Source of the DNA: VFMC01 sp031404435
GTDB taxonomy: Bacteria; Actinomycetota; Acidimicrobiia; Acidimicrobiales; Ilumatobacteraceae
Reading direction: 5' to 3'
Assembly: GCA_031404435.1 (NCBI GenBank)
Contig: JANNHO010000290.1
Coordinates: forward strand, 1 to 5,772
DNA length: 5,772 nt
In this document: in pieces, positions 1 through 4,840 of the stretch
Position numbering within the stretch: position 1 is the stretch's first letter
Layout: each line of letters opens with the position of its first letter
Position numbers and translations under genes: made by a program
The notes under the pieces: generated by a model
Told to the model about the DNA's origin: nothing
Seen by the model: the letters and a program-made list of their open reading frames with translations, nothing else
The model's database searches: none

Positions 1-216
1 GTCGTCACCTCGCCGGACCCGGCCGCACCGACCTCACCAACGACAAGGCAGACATCGAAGCCCCCGCCCGCCACCCCCGGGCTCGTGCCTTGCGCAAAGC
101 GACATCGGCATCGTCGAAGGCGGAGGCACCCCAGCTGGCCGGCGTCCACGGACTCGGCAAGCGTGGTGGCGGTGTGACCAGCACACTCAGCATTGTCGGG
201 CACGGTGAGCGAACGA
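1..216. other. left-edge segment without a recognisable gene
   Basis: All three plus frames were read. One plus frame (codons starting at base 3) stays open from the left edge to a TGA at 249-251 and has mostly G/C third positions, so it could be the tail of a gene starting outside the window. However, it runs through the putative repressor operator and its predicted protein resembles nothing I know. A minus-strand frame (310 down to 5) shares the same third positions, so codon bias cannot choose between them. I do not call a gene here. Confidence 0.3.
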
Positions 217-229
217 CTACACCATGTCG
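217..229. promoter_or_regulatory. degenerate BlaI-type operator upstream of the repressor gene
   Basis: CTACA-CCA-TGTCG has the 5-3-5 architecture of the three better dyads in this window, with one mismatch (C at 228 instead of A). It lies 49 bases before the repressor start codon and so fits an autoregulatory site. A possible -35 element, TTGTCG at 193-198, lies upstream, but no convincing -10 is visible. The site is seen in the sequence; autoregulation is inferred from the common habit of BlaI/MecI repressors. Confidence 0.4.
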
Positions 230-266
230 GAGACGAGGCCCTTTGTGGTGACTAGGCTGGCGGGTC

Positions 267-271
267 GGAGG
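267..271 (+). promoter_or_regulatory. ribosome binding site deciding the repressor start
   Basis: GGAGG sits six bases before the ATG at 278. The in-frame ATG at 224 has no comparable purine-rich site, so this element decides the start. Confidence 0.75.
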
Positions 272-277
272 TGTGAG

Positions 278-634
278 ATGGCGAAACGTCCAGATGGTGC
301 GCTGGAGCACGACATCATGGCGGTGTTGTGGGCGGCTGACCGCCCGTTACAGCCGGGAGACATCAAGGACCGTCTCGCGACCGAGCTTGCCTACACCAGT
401 GTTGCAACGGTGTTGGGTCGGCTGTACACCAAGGGACTAGTGGAACGGACCGAATCGGGTCGCGCCTTCGCGTATCGCGCGGCGATCGACGAATCGCAAC
501 TGGCGGTGCGACGCATCGGTGCGGTTCTGGAGTCGGCGCCCGACAAGGCGCAGGTGCTCGCCGGTTTCCTGGGGACCCTGTCGGAGAAGGACATCAAGGC
601 GTTGCGAGCGATGCTCGGCGAGGAACGAGCCTGA
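278..634 (+). CDS. BlaI/MecI/CopY-family winged-helix transcriptional repressor
   Basis: The 118-residue product matches the BlaI/MecI/CopY (Penicillinase_R) family in length and pattern. The N-terminal helix carries LEHDIMAVLWAADRPL (residues 9-24). The putative recognition helix is around 40-52 (YTSVATVLGRLYTKGLV), followed by the wing (ERTESGRAFAYRA, 56-68). The C-terminal part (about 75-115) is helical and would dimerise. Family members bind TACA/TGTA dyads as dimers and are inactivated by proteolysis triggered through a partner M56 membrane protein. An ATG at 224 is also in frame, but the ATG at 278 has a strong ribosome site (GGAGG at 267-271), begins where the family begins, and avoids putting the operator inside the gene. 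The stop TGA (632-634) shares one base with the next ATG, implying translational coupling. The target metal or drug cannot be read from the protein; the neighbours point to copper. Whether to call it blaI or copY is open, so no symbol is given. Confidence 0.93.
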   Translation: MAKRPDGALEHDIMAVLWAADRPLQPGDIKDRLATELAYTSVATVLGRLYTKGLVERTESGRAFAYRAAIDESQLAVRRIGAVLESAPDKAQVLAGFLGTLSEKDIKALRAMLGEERA

Positions 635-1530
635 TGTCCACTTCGTTCGTGTTGCCGTTGATCGTGTCGGTCGGCCTGGCAATCTTGGTCACCACATCGC
701 ATCGTCGGCTTCCGCCGGTGGTCGCGGCGCGAGCCGTGACCATCACGCTTGCCGTGGTGACGATGGCTGCTGTGCCGACGGTGTGGATCGTGGCGTTCGG
801 TTTCGTTGCCCATCTCTCGCTACTTGGCGGACGGCTGGATTGGTGTGCGGAGGCCGTCGGAGTCGGTGCTCCGGTCCCGTTCTGGGTCGGGGTGCCGGCA
901 GTGATGGTCTCTCTCGCCGGAGTGATGCGGGTGCGAGCGGTGATGCGCAGTTATCGGCGGCTGCGTCACGATGGTCCCGGCGGGGTCGAGATCGCCGAGC
1001 ATGACCAGCCGTTTGCGTTCACGCTTCCGGGCCGCGGCGGGCACGTCGTGCTGTCGAGCGGCTTGCTCGACATGCTCGATGAGGCGGAGCAGGGCGTCGT
1101 GTTGGCGCATGAACGGGCTCATGCGAGTCACCGGCATGACCGCTATCTGCTTACTGCGCAATTGGCGGCGGCGCTGGCGCCGATACTTCGTCCGTTGGCG
1201 GGCCGCCTGCAGTTCTCGCTCGAACGTTGGGCCGACGAGATGGCCGTGGCGCATTGCGGCGACCGTACGTTCGTCGGTCGCACGCTCGGCAAGGTGGCGC
1301 TTCGCAGCGTCGCTCCGGCAGGGGCGATCGGCTTTGCCGGCCTCGGGGGTACCTGCCCGCGTGGCTGCATTGCTAGGACCACCGGCGGTGCCATTGCGCT
1401 CAAGTACGCAGGTTGCGTTGTGGGGTGCAATCGCCATGACAGGAGTGTTGGCCGCCTTCCAGCTTCATCACCTGGCCCGCCTGATCACCGCGCTGTGCCC
1501 CGGCTGACCGGTATTTCCTACACGTTGTAG
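634..1530 (+). CDS. M56-family (BlaR1/MecR1-like) membrane zinc peptidase, 3' end frameshifted
   Basis: This is the peptidase partner of the upstream repressor, starting at an ATG that overlaps the repressor stop. It has hydrophobic segments at about 5-21, 31-60 and 80-100, then a zinc-peptidase core: HERAH at 159-163 (HExxH) and E197-R-W-A-D201, the downstream glutamate ligand motif. No penicillin-binding sensor domain is present, as is usual for short actinobacterial M56 proteins. Family members cleave, or trigger cleavage of, the partner repressor. After residue 238 the reading frame as given (298 aa) turns non-membrane and Cys/Arg-rich. Removing one G from the run of five at 1345-1349 instead gives a coherent ending (VPARVAALLGPP, then a membrane helix around VALWGAIAMTGVLAAF) with a TGA at 1505-1507, about 290 aa. 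Either the run contains a sequencing error or the gene is mutated. The catalytic residues lie upstream of the break and are intact; the last transmembrane helix would be lost. The signal sensed is unknown; copper is inferred from neighbours. Confidence 0.85.
   Translation: MSTSFVLPLIVSVGLAILVTTSHRRLPPVVAARAVTITLAVVTMAAVPTVWIVAFGFVAHLSLLGGRLDWCAEAVGVGAPVPFWVGVPAVMVSLAGVMRVRAVMRSYRRLRHDGPGGVEIAEHDQPFAFTLPGRGGHVVLSSGLLDMLDEAEQGVVLAHERAHASHRHDRYLLTAQLAAALAPILRPLAGRLQFSLERWADEMAVAHCGDRTFVGRTLGKVALRSVAPAGAIGFAGLGGTCPRGCIARTTGGAIALKYAGCVVGCNRHDRSVGRLPASSPGPPDHRAVPRLTGISYTL
1518..1530. promoter_or_regulatory. BlaI-type operator (site 1) between convergent genes
   Basis: CTACA-CGT-TGTAG is a perfect 5-3-5 dyad. 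It shares 15 identical bases, CTACACGTTGTAGTA, with site 3 (1518-1532 versus 3875-3889). The right arm continues as TAGTAGTAGTA, a trinucleotide expansion of the half-site. It lies 10 bases after the restored stop of the M56 gene and inside the 3' part of the minus-strand unknown gene, so no gene starts directly beside it. It may be a relic promoter of a lost gene or a spare binding site. Confidence 0.6.
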
Positions 1531-1559
1531 TAGTAGTATTCGTTTGGTGGAAGCCACTG

Positions 1560-1594
1560 CCGTCGACGATCTCGTGCCCGGCAGTCGTCGACGG
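1560..1594. terminator. perfect 10-bp inverted repeat, possible terminator of the repressor-peptidase operon
   Basis: CCGTCGACGA (1560-1569) pairs exactly with TCGTCGACGG (1585-1594) across a 15-base loop. It lies 52 bases after the restored M56 stop, where a terminator for the plus-strand operon would be expected. There is no T tract, and the repeat lies within the coding part of the minus-strand gene, so it may only be chance GTCGAC-rich sequence. A competing pair, ACTGCC (1556-1561) with GGCAGT (1580-1585), overlaps it. Confidence 0.3.
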
Positions 1595-1925
1595 ACCAAG
1601 GTGCTTGCGCAGCCGTCCAAGCTTCGAGTTCCGCCAACCAGCGACGCGACGCTCGAAATGGAACACACCCCCCGGCGTCGTCGCCACACCGCAGATTCCT
1701 TGCTCGCCCTGCGTGCCATCGTCATTGTCGACCACGACCACGACGCACCACCCCTCACCTGAGCCGCTCGAGATGTGCGTGACGCCGGCGCGCTCCACGT
1801 CGAGAATGAACTTCTCGAAGGCCCACACCGCTCGCTCCGTAGCCGGACCGAACAACCGGTCGAGTACGGGCCGCTTTGCACCGAATCACTGTCACGTAGG
1901 TCGGCATCTTCGCCCGCCCACGCGT

Positions 1926-2219
1926 TCACGACAGCACCTCGACCAGCCGCTCAACCGACGGGACACCGTGGGAACCGTCCCCGCGGCCGTACATGCGACA
2001 CGACCACGACACCGGCGTGTCGCTATCGGCAAACGGGTCAGTGCCATTGACGAGGATCGTCGGCGAGCCTCGCATTCCTACACGTTCGGCCTCCTCAATG
2101 TCTGCGACCTCGTGGCGCACCAACGACACGTCAGACCGACCACCAAGCGCCTCCCGCACTCGCCTCTCCGCCTCCTCGACGTTCGGGCAGCCGTCGAAGT
2201 ACAGCAACAGGATCTCCAT
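1926..2219 (-). CDS. small thioredoxin-fold protein, single active-site cysteine type
   Basis: The 97-residue product starts MEILLLYFDGCPN, the beta-strand plus DGCP turn of small thioredoxin-like proteins often found near metal and mercury genes. C11 stands where a CxxC would be, but the second cysteine is absent. G51-S52-P53-T54 is the cis-proline motif (GSPTILVNG), and C74-R-M-Y is a second conserved-looking cysteine block, followed by GVPS near the C-terminus. There is no signal peptide, so it is probably cytoplasmic. A role in thiol redox or metal-thiol handling is plausible from the fold but unproven. The ATG at 2219 is chosen because the family begins at this strand; an in-frame start at 2372 would add an Arg-rich, unrelated extension. 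Its ATG overlaps the stop of the upstream small frame (TGATG) and its stop overlaps the next start (GTGA), which suggests an operon. This operon diverges from copCD with a BlaI-type operator between them. Confidence 0.8.
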   Translation of the reverse strand: MEILLLYFDGCPNVEEAERRVREALGGRSDVSLVRHEVADIEEAERVGMRGSPTILVNGTDPFADSDTPVSWSCRMYGRGDGSHGVPSVERLVEVLS

Positions 2220-2353
2220 CACCCCACCATAAACCGTCCATCCGGGAAGTCGAGCAGCGGCAACGGTCGACGAGATCTCTGCGATGCGACCTCGTCGAGC
2301 GCGATCCTGACCAGGCGTCGATCGCCGTGCCCAGAGTCCTCGTGACACTCCAC
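2219..2353 (-). CDS. 44-residue unrecognised small open frame at the head of the minus-strand operon
   Basis: A GTG at 2353 opens a frame ending in TGA at 2221-2219, which overlaps the ATG of the thioredoxin-like gene by one base. G/C third-position use is higher than in the competing minus frame over the same bases. The product (MECHEDSGHGDRRLVRIALD at its start, LLDFPDGRFMVG at its end) has a Cys-His pair near the start but no recognised domain, membrane segment or signal peptide. The frame stays open upstream into the region antisense to copCD, so the start is uncertain. It could instead be the tail of a truncated gene or plain 5' leader. The coupling-type overlap is the main reason to list it. 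Confidence 0.35.
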   Translation of the reverse strand: MECHEDSGHGDRRLVRIALDEVASQRSRRPLPLLDFPDGRFMVG

Positions 2354-2389
2354 GTCCCCGGGTGCCGCCCATTCACCACCGACGTCGAA

Positions 2390-2409
2390 TACACTTCTAC
2401 ATCGTGTAG
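2390..2409 (+). promoter_or_regulatory. copCD promoter with BlaI-type operator (site 2)
   Basis: CTACA-TCG-TGTAG (2397-2409) is a perfect 5-3-5 dyad, 38 bases before the copCD ATG. A -10-like TACACT at 2390-2395 lies directly upstream, so a bound repressor would cover the start point. No convincing -35 is visible. The site is in the divergent gap, and a dyad can serve both directions, so it may also control the minus-strand operon. Confidence 0.6.
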
Positions 2410-2447
2410 TTGCTCTGCTGTCGGGGCGCTGCCGCACTCGACAGCCC

Positions 2448-3887
2448 ATGCCTCGAACACTCCTCCGCCGCCTCACACTGCTCGCCCTCGGCGCAGTCGT
2501 CGCCAGCGTCGCCCTCCCGGCGGGTACGGCGTGGGCCCATAACACACTGCTGTCCAGCGATCCTGCCGATGGTGCCGAACTTTCCCTTGCGCCGACCCAG
2601 ATCACGTGGGTGTTCGACAACCCGGTACCGCTGGAAACGATGACGGTTACCCTGATCGACGCCACCGGAGTTCGCAGCGAGCTGAGCGGCTCGATCCACG
2701 GAGTTGCCGGTGACACCGAGGTCGTCACCCCGCTCCCGTCATTGCAGCCCGGGCCGGTGTCGCTGCGATGGCGCCTCGTCGGCCCCGACGGTCACCCCAT
2801 CACCGGCCGCGTCGACTTCACGGTCACAGCGCCCACCCCGACCACGAGCGACAGCACAGCGACCACAGTGCCAACCGTCGCCGCGACAAGTCCTCCACCC
2901 ACAACACCCGCGGCGGTCGACGAGTCGTCGCTTGATCAGGCCGACGGCGCCTACTCGACTTCGTCGTTCGCGCGCTGGATGCTGCGCTACGCCTCGTACC
3001 TGGCGATCATGGCCATCGTCGGCATCCTGCTCACCAGTGCCTACGTGTGGGCAGGGGCCGGCACCTACCCGATACTGCGCCGCATCCTCGGCCGCTCACT
3101 GTTCGCCACCGCTGCCCTCGCGCTCATGCAACTGCTCGTTGTCGCATCCGACGTCAGCGGCAAGGCACCCTGGTCGTCGTTCGGGTCGATCGACGCCGCA
3201 CTCACCACTGATGCCGGCATGGCGTTCGCGATCCGCATCGTCCTCGCTCTGTCGATGTGGCTAGTGCTGTTCCATGCCGGCATCGTGCAACGCGACGTGT
3301 ACTGGACCGCCGTCTCACTCCCCGGGCTGGGCCTGCTCGCCACCTGGGCGTTCGCTGGTCATTCACGGTCGATGCGCTGGCCGGCGGTCGGAGTGATCAC
3401 CGACGTCGCTCACCACGCCGCCGCTGCGGCCTGGGTCGCGGGGCTGGCGATCGTCGGCTGGATCGTCATCCCCAAGACGGCACGCGACGTTCTGGTGCCG
3501 GTCGTCCGTGGCTTCTCACGGGTGGCAGCCATCAGCGTTGCCATGCTCGTCGGCACCGGCATCGTCCAGACCCTGCGTCTCGTCGGGAGCCCGATGGATC
3601 TACTCGACGCCAGCCACGGCCGCTACCTCGCCGCCAAGATCGTGGCACTCGCAGCAATGCTTCTCATCGCCAACGCCAACCGTCGCAGGGTCGACCGTCG
3701 CCTCAACGACCCGGCGACCCTCAACCGCCACATCGGCCCGCTTCGTCAGGCCGTCGTCACCGAGTTCGCGATCGGAATGGTGATCGTCGCCATCACCGCC
3801 GCCATGGTCGTGTCACCACCTTTTACGAACCGGGCCGAGACAGGCGCGCCCACAGAAGCCACATCCCCCGTATACTACACGTTGTAG
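2448..3887 (+). CDS. CopC-CopD fusion copper resistance/transport protein
   Basis: The 479-residue product has a signal peptide (residues 1-30, cleavage after AWA) that would leave H31 as the mature N-terminus. The CopC beta-sandwich domain follows (31-126), with NTLLSSDPADGA early and D114-G-H116-P late. In mature numbering these are H1, D84 and H86, matching the Cu(II) ligand set known for single-site CopC proteins; no Met-rich Cu(I) site is seen. A Thr/Pro-rich linker spans about 127-170. A CopD membrane domain (about 172-460) follows, with multiple transmembrane helices and conserved-looking histidines: AGHS (H305) and DVAHHAAAAAW (H322, H323). Known YcnJ/CopCD proteins bind Cu(II) outside the membrane and pass copper across it. 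The start has no clear ribosome site, but the signal peptide position supports the ATG at 2448. The TAG stop (3885-3887) lies inside operator site 3, and the last codons (YYTL) are operator bases. The next gene is 21 bases downstream. Confidence 0.93.
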   Translation: MPRTLLRRLTLLALGAVVASVALPAGTAWAHNTLLSSDPADGAELSLAPTQITWVFDNPVPLETMTVTLIDATGVRSELSGSIHGVAGDTEVVTPLPSLQPGPVSLRWRLVGPDGHPITGRVDFTVTAPTPTTSDSTATTVPTVAATSPPPTTPAAVDESSLDQADGAYSTSSFARWMLRYASYLAIMAIVGILLTSAYVWAGAGTYPILRRILGRSLFATAALALMQLLVVASDVSGKAPWSSFGSIDAALTTDAGMAFAIRIVLALSMWLVLFHAGIVQRDVYWTAVSLPGLGLLATWAFAGHSRSMRWPAVGVITDVAHHAAAAAWVAGLAIVGWIVIPKTARDVLVPVVRGFSRVAAISVAMLVGTGIVQTLRLVGSPMDLLDASHGRYLAAKIVALAAMLLIANANRRRVDRRLNDPATLNRHIGPLRQAVVTEFAIGMVIVAITAAMVVSPPFTNRAETGAPTEATSPVYYTL

Positions 3888-3889
3888 TA
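3871..3889 (+). promoter_or_regulatory. DUF305 gene promoter with BlaI-type operator (site 3), overlapping the copCD stop
   Basis: TACTACA-CGT-TGTAGTA (3873-3889) is a perfect 7-3-7 palindrome and the best operator in the window. A -10-like TATACT (3871-3876) overlaps its left arm, so transcription would start within the dyad, about 25 bases before the DUF305 ATG at 3909. No clear -35 is seen. It also supplies the stop codon of copCD. The DUF305 gene could therefore be transcribed from its own repressible promoter as well as by read-through from copCD. Confidence 0.7.
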
Positions 3890-3898
3890 ATTACCTCG

Positions 3899-3903
3899 AA
3901 AGG
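3899..3903 (+). promoter_or_regulatory. ribosome binding site of the DUF305 gene
   Basis: AAAGG lies five bases before the ATG at 3909 and supports that start, from which the lipoprotein signal peptide begins. Confidence 0.5.
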
Positions 3904-3908
3904 CCCCT

Positions 3909-4514
3909 ATGAAGCTCCACCGCCTCGCCGCATCCGCCATCGCCCTCACGCTCATCGCTTCACTCGCCGCGTGCGGCTCCGACGACTCAACTTCGGCCGA
4001 CACCACCCCGGCCGCTAAAGCGCCCGGCGGATCCACCGCGACCGCCGCGCTCAACGATGCCGACATCGAGTTCGCACAAGGGATGATTGCCCACCACGAA
4101 CAAGCGATCGAGATGGCAGAAATCGCCCTCGACCCCAGCGTCGGAGCCAGTCCTGAGGTCGTCGACCTCGCCACCCGGATCAAGGGCGCCCAAGACCCCG
4201 AGGTCGAGCTGATGACCGGCTGGCTCACCGCTGCCCAGGAGCCCGTGGTGATGGATGCAACCGAGGGCCACGACATGTCTTCGATGGACGGCATGATGAC
4301 CGCCGAGCAGATGGACGCCATGGCGGCGATGACCGGCACTGAGTTCGACCAGATGTGGCTCGAGATGATGATCGCCCACCACGAAGGCGCGATCAGCCAA
4401 TCCAAAACGGTCAAGGCCGACGGCTCCAACGCGGACGTGCTCGCTCTCGCCGACCAGATCATCACTGCCCAACAGGGCGAGATCACCGAGATGCAAGCCA
4501 TCCTCCAGGACTGA
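3909..4514 (+). CDS. DUF305-family lipoprotein, probable extracytoplasmic copper-binding protein
   Basis: The 201-residue product has a lipoprotein signal peptide: basic MKLHR, a hydrophobic stretch (7-20), and the lipobox LAAC with C22 as the predicted lipid anchor. A Ser/Thr/Ala/Pro-rich tether (23-48) follows. The folded part contains two DUF305 halves, each with a paired-histidine helix: GMIAHHEQAIEMAE (H62, H63) and MMIAHHEGAIS (H157, H158). Between them is a Met/His-rich stretch (HDMSSMDGMM and onward, about 118-136), typical of sites for soft Cu(I). DUF305 proteins have a ferritin-like helical fold, and the cyanobacterial copper-resistance protein CopM belongs to this family. The product would sit outside the membrane and bind or buffer copper near CopCD. 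The gene follows copCD by 21 bases and has its own BlaI-type operator and -10. The DUF305 assignment is firm; copper binding is inferred from residues and context. Confidence 0.9.
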   Translation: MKLHRLAASAIALTLIASLAACGSDDSTSADTTPAAKAPGGSTATAALNDADIEFAQGMIAHHEQAIEMAEIALDPSVGASPEVVDLATRIKGAQDPEVELMTGWLTAAQEPVVMDATEGHDMSSMDGMMTAEQMDAMAAMTGTEFDQMWLEMMIAHHEGAISQSKTVKADGSNADVLALADQIITAQQGEITEMQAILQD

Positions 4515-4800
4515 GCTCGTTCCCCCACGTGGCATGACCCTTACCTCAACGTCCTCGTGAGCGCCGACGGCGATGTCGGTGAGGTACTGACCAAACCTGC
4601 GTCAGAGTGCACCACCTGCTCTGACGGCTGCGCCGTCTGACCATTCCAAACCGCGATGTCAAACCGGATGAGCGGGACGTTCGAACGCGAACCCACCACC
4701 GCAGACGGGCGCCGACAAACCGTCAGACGGTCGAGTGACGATGGCCGTTGCTTGACGCCGTTGGGGAGGAAGGAAACGACCTCGGTGATCCTCGTGGCAG
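4515..4800. other. non-coding spacer between the copper genes and the Fic unit
   Basis: No frame here has a convincing start, ribosome site and codon bias. It contains two overlapping hairpins (4600-4637), a 10-bp perfect palindrome CGTTCGAACG (4678-4687) and a short inverted repeat ACCGT-CAG-ACGGT (4719-4731). A purine-rich GGGGAGGAAGG (4763-4773) looks like a ribosome site but leads only to a frame of a few codons. Confidence 0.5.
4600..4637 (+). terminator. overlapping hairpins after the DUF305 gene, possible terminator
   Basis: CGTCAGAG (4600-4607) pairs exactly with CTCTGACG (4619-4626) across an 11-base loop. GACGGC (4623-4628) pairs with GCCGTC (4632-4637) across a 3-base loop. The two stems share bases 4623-4626 and so exclude each other. 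They begin 86 bases after the DUF305 stop. There is no T tract, so intrinsic termination is only a possibility. Confidence 0.35.
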
Positions 4801-4829
4801 TATCGTAAGTTCGGGAAGAACTTGGAATA
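4801..4829. promoter_or_regulatory. operator-like dyad A upstream of the Fic gene
   Basis: TATCGTAAGTT (4801-4811) and the inverted arm AACTTGGAATA (4819-4829) are separated by 7 bases and match at 8 of 11 positions. The architecture (11-7-11) is identical to dyad B, which starts 40 bases further on. The spacing of about four helical turns suits cooperative binding of two dimers on one DNA face. The regulator is unknown; Fic proteins of this type often carry a C-terminal winged helix, so autoregulation is possible. Confidence 0.5.
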
Positions 4830-4840
4830 AACAGCCACTG

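Larger units (their letters stand above)
1400..1929 (-). pseudogene. unrecognised protein gene with an apparent single-base frameshift
   Basis: The GTG at 1929-1927 overlaps the TGA of the thioredoxin-like gene (GTGA) and follows a good ribosome site (GAGG, seven bases away), so it looks like the next gene of that operon. The first frame (MNAWAGEDADLRDSDSVQ) loses coherence near 1875. From there another minus frame shows strong G/C third-position bias and a protein-like sequence: RPVLDRLFGPATERAVWAF, a run of five valines (CVVVVVDNDDG), and later GVFHFERRVAGW. Adding one base to the AAA run (TTT at 1875-1877 on the plus strand) joins the two frames smoothly. Without that repair the second frame could start only at the TTG at 1855. 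Its 3' end runs through operator site 1 and antisense to the end of the M56 gene before a stop at 1402-1400, so the true C-terminus is doubtful. I do not recognise the family and see no signal peptide or membrane segment. It could be a decayed gene or an intact gene with a base missing from the sequence. Confidence 0.5.

Noticed and set aside
3..251. Plus-strand open frame entering from the left edge
   Set aside because: Open with good third-position bias, but no recognisable protein, and it runs across the operator and up to the repressor leader. Not enough to call a gene.
224..277. Upstream ATG extending the repressor by 18 residues
   Set aside because: The extension lies over the operator, lacks a ribosome site and is not part of the family; GGAGG at 267-271 supports the ATG at 278.
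5..310. Minus-strand frame with a stretch (ADVALRKARARG) resembling the end of a GGDEF domain
   Set aside because: Only about 12 residues look similar, the alignment lacks the usual aromatic residue, the upstream part is Pro/Ser-rich low complexity, and the frame overlaps the repressor start region. Chance resemblance in GC-rich antisense is more likely.
1518..1530. Matching SYTL and YYTL C-termini of the M56 and CopCD frames as a shared protein motif
   Set aside because: Both come from reading the same operator bases (TACACGTTGTAG) in the same phase; for M56 the frame is probably shifted, so this is a DNA-level coincidence and not a protein motif.
2075..2086. TTCCTACACGTT, identical over 12 bases to part of operator site 1
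   Set aside because: Only one half of the dyad is present (the right arm is TCGGC), and it lies inside the thioredoxin-like coding region; probably chance.
1605..2345. Long plus-strand frame of 246 codons opposite the minus-strand operon
   Set aside because: Low-complexity Thr/His/Arg/Pro/Ser product and codon bias that mirrors the minus-strand genes; an antisense shadow.
3875..4535. Long minus-strand frames opposite the DUF305 gene
   Set aside because: The DUF305 reading on the plus strand has a lipobox and two HH motifs; the antisense frames are Ser/Ala- or Gly/His-rich shadows.
4678..4687. CGTTCGAACG palindrome resembling a tRNA T-loop or attachment site
   Set aside because: Flanking bases do not form a T-stem or acceptor stem, and no tRNA gene or integrase is nearby.
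4763..4808. Strong purine-rich ribosome-site-like GGGGAGGAAGG followed by a GTG at 4785
   Set aside because: The frame closes after seven codons and the spacing is too long; not supported as a gene.
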